Part shown: in pieces, positions 19,495 through 20,423 of the stretch | Layout of the letters: every line of letters starts with the position of its first letter | Numbering within the stretch: position 1 is the stretch's first letter | DNA from: a virus | IMG/VR virus record: IMGVR_UViG_3300010148_000166 | Location: 1 to 20,423 of that record | DNA: 20,423 nt | Direction: 5' to 3' (one strand) | Notes under the pieces: model-generated | What the model was told of the DNA's origin: nothing | The model's database searches: none | Seen by the model: only the letters and a program-made list of their open reading frames with translations | Made by a program: the position numbers and the translations under genes

Positions 19495-20423
19495 TAATAA
19501 TACTCCCGTTTCCTCGGATACCAATCAGAGTTATCGTTCTCGCCCTCAAGCTCGATGAACCCACCCTGCCGGAAACGAATCAAAGCCATCGTCATGCTAT
19601 CGACAAAATCGTCATGCTCCCCATGTGGGAACGCAAGACACTCTTCAATAACTTCCTCCGAGAACTTCTGTTCCGGTGCCCACACCATCCCCGCCTCAAA
19701 CAGCGGAGCCACCGTGTGCATACGGGTGATCTTATCACGGCCTTTGCTTGGTGTATAGTTCATGACCGGAATGCCGGCAGCACGTAGCTCGTCCGTCAGT
19801 GGCTGGCCCGACGCCTTCGCTTCAATAATGACCATATCAGGTTCCCAATACTCGTACTCTTCTCCTGCCACCTCTTTAAGTTCAGGGAAGTTCCAACGAC
19901 CACGACGAGCATCCATAAGAATGATATTATCGGCACCGGTATCTTCATTTGCAAAAACTCCCCATGTCGTAATCGCCGAGAAGTCAGCCGTCTCTTTCTT
20001 GCTGAAAGCCGTGTCATACGCCTGAATGATGTACTTCACAGGCGGAATCTTCTCCTTCTCCCACATCTGCCACCACTCTTTCTTGACGATGGCGCCCTCT
20101 TCGGCTGTCGGATTCTGCTGCCACTGTGCGTTCCACTTGGCTACAGGCAAAGATGCCTTGACCTTGACCAGGTCATCCTTGTTCCAGAACTCCGGCCAGA
20201 GCGGTTTGTCGGACGGAAGTATGGCTGGGAACTCCACAACCTCCCATTCGTCCGCCATCTGGTCAGAACCCTGCATCTTGAGCACCTGACCGGTCAAATC
20301 CTTCTGGCCCCAGCGCGTCATGACGATGATTATCGCCCCACCAGGCTGTAAACGCTGTCTTGGACCGGATGTGTACCAGTCAAAGGCGTGATCGAAGGCC
20401 GTGCTGGACAATGCGTCCTGCTC
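19494..20423 (-). CDS. terL: Terminase large subunit, C-terminal part (5' partial)
   Basis: ATP-driven DNA packaging motor and headful nuclease that docks on the portal. The frame stays open to the right edge (visible residues begin EQDALSS), so the N-terminal Walker A/B region lies outside the window. The visible part holds the end of the ATPase domain, with a coupling-type stretch IIIVMTRW. The RNase H-like nuclease follows, with acidic residues in AYDTAF (about visible residue 137), IIEAKASGQ (about 201) and HDDFVDS (about 271-275). These match the usual Asp/Glu/Asp metal-binding pattern of phage large terminases. The stop overlaps the portal start as TAATG, the usual terL-portal order. 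A TTG codon at 20411 could be misread as a start, but the coding sequence continues upstream of it. Confidence 0.95.
   Translation of the reverse strand, partial: EQDALSSTAFDHAFDWYTSGPRQRLQPGGAIIIVMTRWGQKDLTGQVLKMQGSDQMADEWEVVEFPAILPSDKPLWPEFWNKDDLVKVKASLPVAKWNAQWQQNPTAEEGAIVKKEWWQMWEKEKIPPVKYIIQAYDTAFSKKETADFSAITTWGVFANEDTGADNIILMDARRGRWNFPELKEVAGEEYEYWEPDMVIIEAKASGQPLTDELRAAGIPVMNYTPSKGRDKITRMHTVAPLFEAGMVWAPEQKFSEEVIEECLAFPHGEHDDFVDSMTMALIRFRQGGFIELEGENDNSDWYPRKREYY

Noticed and set aside
1-20423. tRNA genes, integrase, attachment sites
   Set aside because: Coding density leaves no room beyond the post-capsid gap, and that gap shows no cloverleaf or direct-repeat core.

Overview
This window is a stretch of a tailed bacteriophage genome (Caudoviricetes), or possibly a prophage. 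Every supported gene lies on the minus strand, so transcription runs from about 20423 down to 1. The proteins are of types I recognise from uncultured marine phages of alphaproteobacterial or similar pelagic hosts: a P22-like portal, an SU10-type adaptor, RGCG-tailed small basic proteins, and 22-residue TGxEATGxVG repeats. The host cannot be fixed from sequence alone. The genes are packed tightly. Many junctions are TAATG, TGATG or ATGA overlaps, and most other gaps are under 20 bases and hold a Shine-Dalgarno sequence.

Layout in transcription order. (1) 20423-17017: large terminase (5' end outside the window) and an 825-residue portal. (2) 17016-15617: four small membrane-associated proteins. 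They are a C-terminally anchored protein, an EF-hand protein with two membrane segments, a short protein with a hydrophobic N-terminus, and a holin-like protein of the gene-transfer-agent three-helix type. (3) 15607-11651: head module. It holds two small conserved proteins, a phage-encoded GroES-type co-chaperonin, a probable scaffold, two structural proteins and the major capsid protein. The capsid gene is followed by a hairpin and a good intrinsic terminator. (4) 11462-8912: two small beta-rich structural proteins, then a cluster of five very basic small proteins. Two of these are micro-genes of 44 and 56 codons. A membrane protein and one acidic, AT-rich gene are interleaved with them. (5) 8912-7010: head-tail connector and adaptor proteins. 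(6) 7009-1: structural and tail-fibre genes. They include an 864-residue protein with about 19 exact-length 22-residue repeats split by a 383-residue insert, a fibre ending in a peptidase S74 intramolecular chaperone, two paralogous small proteins flanking that fibre, and two probable fibre-assembly or tail genes, the last running off the left end.

Together this is a DNA packaging, head, connector and fibre operon. Its products would recruit host GroEL through the viral co-chaperonin, package DNA through portal and terminase, and display repeat-rich fibres. No replication gene, integrase, endolysin, tape measure or recognisable tail nozzle is visible. With the P22-like portal and SU10-type adaptor, that favours a short-tailed morphology, but this is inference.
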